NCBI RefSeq assembly: GCF_024813435.1
Contig: NZ_JANAEZ010000007.1
Coordinates: 186,001-250,000 of the forward strand
DNA: 64,000 nt
Direction: 5' to 3'
From: Cognataquiflexum gelatinilyticum
GTDB taxonomy: Bacteria > Bacteroidota > Bacteroidia > Cytophagales > Cyclobacteriaceae
The notes beneath the pieces are model-generated. The model ran no database searches. It was given only the letters and a program-made list of their open reading frames with translations, and had not been told where the DNA came from. Shown here piece after piece: positions 61,719-64,000 of the stretch. Position 1 is the first letter of the stretch, and each line of letters opens with the position of its first letter. The translations under genes and the position numbers were made by a program.

Positions 61719-62537
61719 ATGAAAAAATCCCAAATTCTAGTTCTAATCCTTGGGGTAGCGACGATCGGTATTTTGTATTCTCTTCCACGTGTGGTTGTAG
61801 ACAATGAAGAGGGCAGTACCCAGATCACCGAAGATCAGCCTTCTCTTGCCCAAAAGGCCGAAGAATTGCATGATGCGCCAATGGAAGCTGAGGACAGGGA
61901 AGTTTTGATTGGATTATTAGCAAATCTTGATAATCAGGATAATAAGGAAAAAATTGAGGCATTGTCAGATCAAATCGCATCGATTTATATCAAAGCAGGA
62001 AAATTTGACAGTGCGGCTTATACGCTTGATAGGGCTGCAGTAAAACTAGAAACACCTCAAAGTTGGGAAAAAGCAGGGGCTGCCTATTATGAAGCCTACA
62101 CTTTTGCCTTAGATCAAGAAAAAGTTTCTCTTCTTGCAGAAAAAACCCGTACTTACCTAACCAAAGTTTTGGAGCAAGATCCAAAAAGACTGGACCTGAA
62201 AACAAAAATGGCAATGACTTACGTATCTTCAGCCAACCCGATGCAAGGTATCACCATGCTGAGGGAAGTATTGGAGGAAGATCCGACCAATGAAGATGGC
62301 CTCTTCAATATGGGAGTTTTGTCGATGCAGTCCGGTCAGTACAAAAGAGCTGCCGAAAGGTTTGAAGAATTGGTAAAACACCACCCTGAAAATGTACAGG
62401 GACAATTTTATCTAGGCGTAAGCTACTTCGAATCCAAGCAAAACAACAAAGCAAAACAGCAATTCGAGTTGGTTCAAAGCATGAGCAAAGACCCTATGGT
62501 TTTGGCAAGTGTGGAGGGTTACCTTGAGAGGTTATAA
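61719..62537 (+). CDS. TPR-repeat membrane-anchored protein
   Basis: 272 residues. An N-terminal membrane helix (about 6-24, VLILGVATIGILYSLP) and several TPR-like units between about 95 and 270 (EKAGAAYYEAYTFALDQEK, NMGVLSMQSGQYKRAAERF, QGQFYLGVSYFESKQNNKAKQQF). Probably a periplasm-facing scaffold; partners unknown. Sits between HU and the tiny ribosomal protein gene. Confidence 0.85.
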   Translation: MKKSQILVLILGVATIGILYSLPRVVVDNEEGSTQITEDQPSLAQKAEELHDAPMEAEDREVLIGLLANLDNQDNKEKIEALSDQIASIYIKAGKFDSAAYTLDRAAVKLETPQSWEKAGAAYYEAYTFALDQEKVSLLAEKTRTYLTKVLEQDPKRLDLKTKMAMTYVSSANPMQGITMLREVLEEDPTNEDGLFNMGVLSMQSGQYKRAAERFEELVKHHPENVQGQFYLGVSYFESKQNNKAKQQFELVQSMSKDPMVLASVEGYLERL

Positions 62538-62567
62538 ATTATTATTCAACTTTAAATCCTTAAAATT

Positions 62568-62657
62568 ATGCCTTGCGGTAAAAAAAGAAAAAGACACAAA
62601 ATCGCTACGCACAAGCGTAAGAAAAGACTTAGAAAAAACAGACATAAGAAGAAGTAA
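62568..62657 (+). CDS. Tiny basic ribosome-associated protein (AURKAIP1/COX24, mS38/bS22-like)
   Basis: 29 residues: MPCGKKRKRHKIATHK then RKKRLRKNRHKKK. The K-R-x-R-H-K-x-x-x-H-K-R-x-K-R core is that of the AURKAIP1/COX24 (mS38) domain, also present in Actinobacteria as bS22, which lies in the small ribosomal subunit. Bacteroidota carry this protein as a stand-alone short gene. The ATG and stop are clear. Its TAA overlaps a terminator hairpin, and rng follows 64 bases later. Confidence 0.85.
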   Translation: MPCGKKRKRHKIATHKRKKRLRKNRHKKK

Positions 62658-62673
62658 TACACTTCTTCTTTTT
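62646..62673 (+). terminator. Hairpin overlapping the stop codon of the tiny ribosomal protein
   Basis: 10-bp perfect stem AAGAAGAAGT / ACTTCTTCTT with loop AATAC and trailing T. Part of the TAA stop lies in the loop. It could be a terminator or an attenuator controlling read-through into the RNase gene. Confidence 0.7.
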
Positions 62674-62721
62674 GAGTTTTTACACTAAACGTTCATTTAC
62701 ATCATATAAAAACAGACACGA

Positions 62722-64000
62722 TTGAGCACAGAATTATTAATCGATTCTGCTCAGAACGGTAGTCGCATTGCCCTTCTCAAAGACAAAAACCTGGTAGAAA
62801 TCCACTCAGAAGGTGGGGAAAATCAGTTTAAAGTCGGAGATATTTATTTGGGTACAGTCCGTAAAATTGTCAATGGTCTCAACGCCGCCTTCATTGATGT
62901 CGGTTATGAAAAGGATGCTTTCCTGCATTATCAGGATTTGGGTCCCCAAATCACAAGCCTTAACAAATTTACAAAACTCGTTCGCAACAATAATTATCCC
63001 AACTTGAATCTTAAAGGATTTGAGAAAGAACCTGATATAGAAAAGCTTGGAAAAATCTCCAATGTATTGACTAAAGGAAATCAGGTTCTGGTGCAGGTGG
63101 TCAAAGAACCCATCTCCACCAAAGGCCCAAGACTATCGTGCGAGCTCTCCATCGCAGGTCGCTACCTGGTATTAGTCCCGTTTTCTGACACAGTCAACGT
63201 ATCCAAAAAGATACGCAGTGCCGAAGAAAGAAAAAGGCTGGTACGCTTAATTACCTCTATCAAGCCGGCCAATTTTGGTGTCATCATCAGAACGGTTGCA
63301 GAAGGTCAGTCAGTATTAGAACTGGACAAAGACCTCAGAAATCTGCTGACGACCTGGGAAGAAGGCATGAAAAAACTGGCTAAAGCCAAAGGACGCGACA
63401 AAGTAATTGGAGAAATGAGCATGGCTTCCTCTATCATCAGAGACCTGCTCAACGAATCATTCGATGCAATCACCGTAGAGGATGAATTGACCTATGATCA
63501 AATCAGGTCTTACATCAGATCCATTGCCCCTGAAAAGGAAAAAATTGTGAAGCTTTACAACGGTAAAGCGAAGCTCTTTGAAAGTTTTGGAATAGAAAAG
63601 CAAATCAAAAGCTTGTTTGGTCAGACGATAAGTCTTCCACAGGGCGGTTATGTCATTATCGAGCATACCGAAGCCCTTCACGTCATAGACGTCAACAGTG
63701 GAAACAAGTCAAACCAAGAAAGTGATCAGGAAACAACAGCATTAAAAACCAACCTGGTCGCAGCAAAAGAAATTGCACGACAGCTTCGCCTCCGGGATAT
63801 GGGAGGAATCATCGTCATCGACTTCATCGACATGAAAAAGGCCGACAACAAAAAGGCCATTTATGATGCCATGAGAGAAGAGATGAAAGATGACAGGTCT
63901 AAAAACACCGTATTGCCATTGACCAAGTTTGGTCTAATGCAGATTACAAGGCAGCGCGTGAGACCCGAAGTCAACATTGTCACCAAAGAAACCTGTCCGG
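62722..64000 (+). CDS. rng: Ribonuclease E/G family protein (partial, cut by window end)
   Basis: Frame open from the TTG at 62722-62724 to the window end, 426 codons shown of an expected 500 or so. S1 RNA-binding domain (KVGDIYLGTVRKIVNGLNAA, IDVGYEKDAFLHYQDL, about 38-65) and the RNase E/G catalytic domain with the two metal-binding Asp residues at about 323 (HVIDVNSG) and 367 (IVIDFIDMKK). In Bacteroidota this enzyme is the main RNase E/G-type endonuclease for rRNA maturation and mRNA decay. The frame upstream holds no clear ATG; a TTG start follows from the family's N-terminus LIDSAQNGSRIALL. Confidence 0.93.
   Translation, partial: MSTELLIDSAQNGSRIALLKDKNLVEIHSEGGENQFKVGDIYLGTVRKIVNGLNAAFIDVGYEKDAFLHYQDLGPQITSLNKFTKLVRNNNYPNLNLKGFEKEPDIEKLGKISNVLTKGNQVLVQVVKEPISTKGPRLSCELSIAGRYLVLVPFSDTVNVSKKIRSAEERKRLVRLITSIKPANFGVIIRTVAEGQSVLELDKDLRNLLTTWEEGMKKLAKAKGRDKVIGEMSMASSIIRDLLNESFDAITVEDELTYDQIRSYIRSIAPEKEKIVKLYNGKAKLFESFGIEKQIKSLFGQTISLPQGGYVIIEHTEALHVIDVNSGNKSNQESDQETTALKTNLVAAKEIARQLRLRDMGGIIVIDFIDMKKADNKKAIYDAMREEMKDDRSKNTVLPLTKFGLMQITRQRVRPEVNIVTKETCP

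Overview
The window reads as chromosome of a Bacteroidota bacterium, most likely order Cytophagales and close to the Cyclobacteriaceae. The lineage calls rest on the T9SS/gliding lipoprotein PorW/SprE, GldE in a mutY-ssb-gldE block, a bactofilin/M23 pair beside the ATP synthase operon, GTP-type PEP carboxykinase, a 29-residue AURKAIP1/COX24-like ribosomal protein, TAnnTTTG-type promoter elements and weak Shine-Dalgarno signals. The exact genus is inference. No rRNA, tRNA, CRISPR array, integrase or complete insertion sequence was seen.

Layout. 1-2.7 kb: start of the ATP synthase operon (atpB cut by the window edge, two small membrane proteins, bactofilin, M23 peptidase), minus strand. 2.8-10 kb: porW/sprE, a class A penicillin-binding protein, a structured repeat element and uvrC, plus strand. 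10-16.2 kb: AT-rich accessory island, all minus strand, with a HepT-MntA toxin-antitoxin pair, a secreted endonuclease/phosphatase-family lipoprotein, a class 3 lipase, a CoiA-like nuclease, a small helical protein and a DUF4041 + GIY-YIG protein with the domain pairing of the phage-entry nuclease SNIPE. Decayed copies of the uvrC 3' end lie inside this island. 16.3-25.6 kb: envelope proteins, then a redox/metal cluster (three SDRs, an MDR reductase, an aldehyde dehydrogenase, a Met-rich lipoprotein and a Cys-rich copper-storage protein). 25.9-38.1 kb: mixed metabolism (glucuronoyl-esterase-like protein, pckG, N-methyltryptophan-oxidase-like flavoenzyme, amidase, sugar epimerase-like protein, fumC, RidA).

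38.3-41 kb: kynU-kmo operon of the kynurenine pathway, closed by a strong terminator. 41.0-41.5 kb: AT-rich non-coding stretch between convergent genes with a cluster of DnaA boxes, a candidate replication origin or DnaA-binding locus. 41.5-51.6 kb: CLC chloride transporter, M28 peptidase, inosine/xanthosine triphosphatase, YebC, type II NADH dehydrogenase, several hypotheticals and a tandem pair of lipocalin-like lipoproteins. 51.9-57.8 kb: gltB-gltD glutamate synthase. 58.2-61.2 kb: mutY-ssb-gldE. 61.4-64 kb: HU protein, TPR protein, the tiny ribosomal protein and RNase E/G (cut by the window end).

Most promising for follow-up: the uvrC replacement scar with its defence-like island, the DnaA-box cluster at 41.3 kb, the multi-hairpin repeat before uvrC, the tandem CRP/FNR-like palindromes at 29.5 kb, and several terminators that overlap stop codons.
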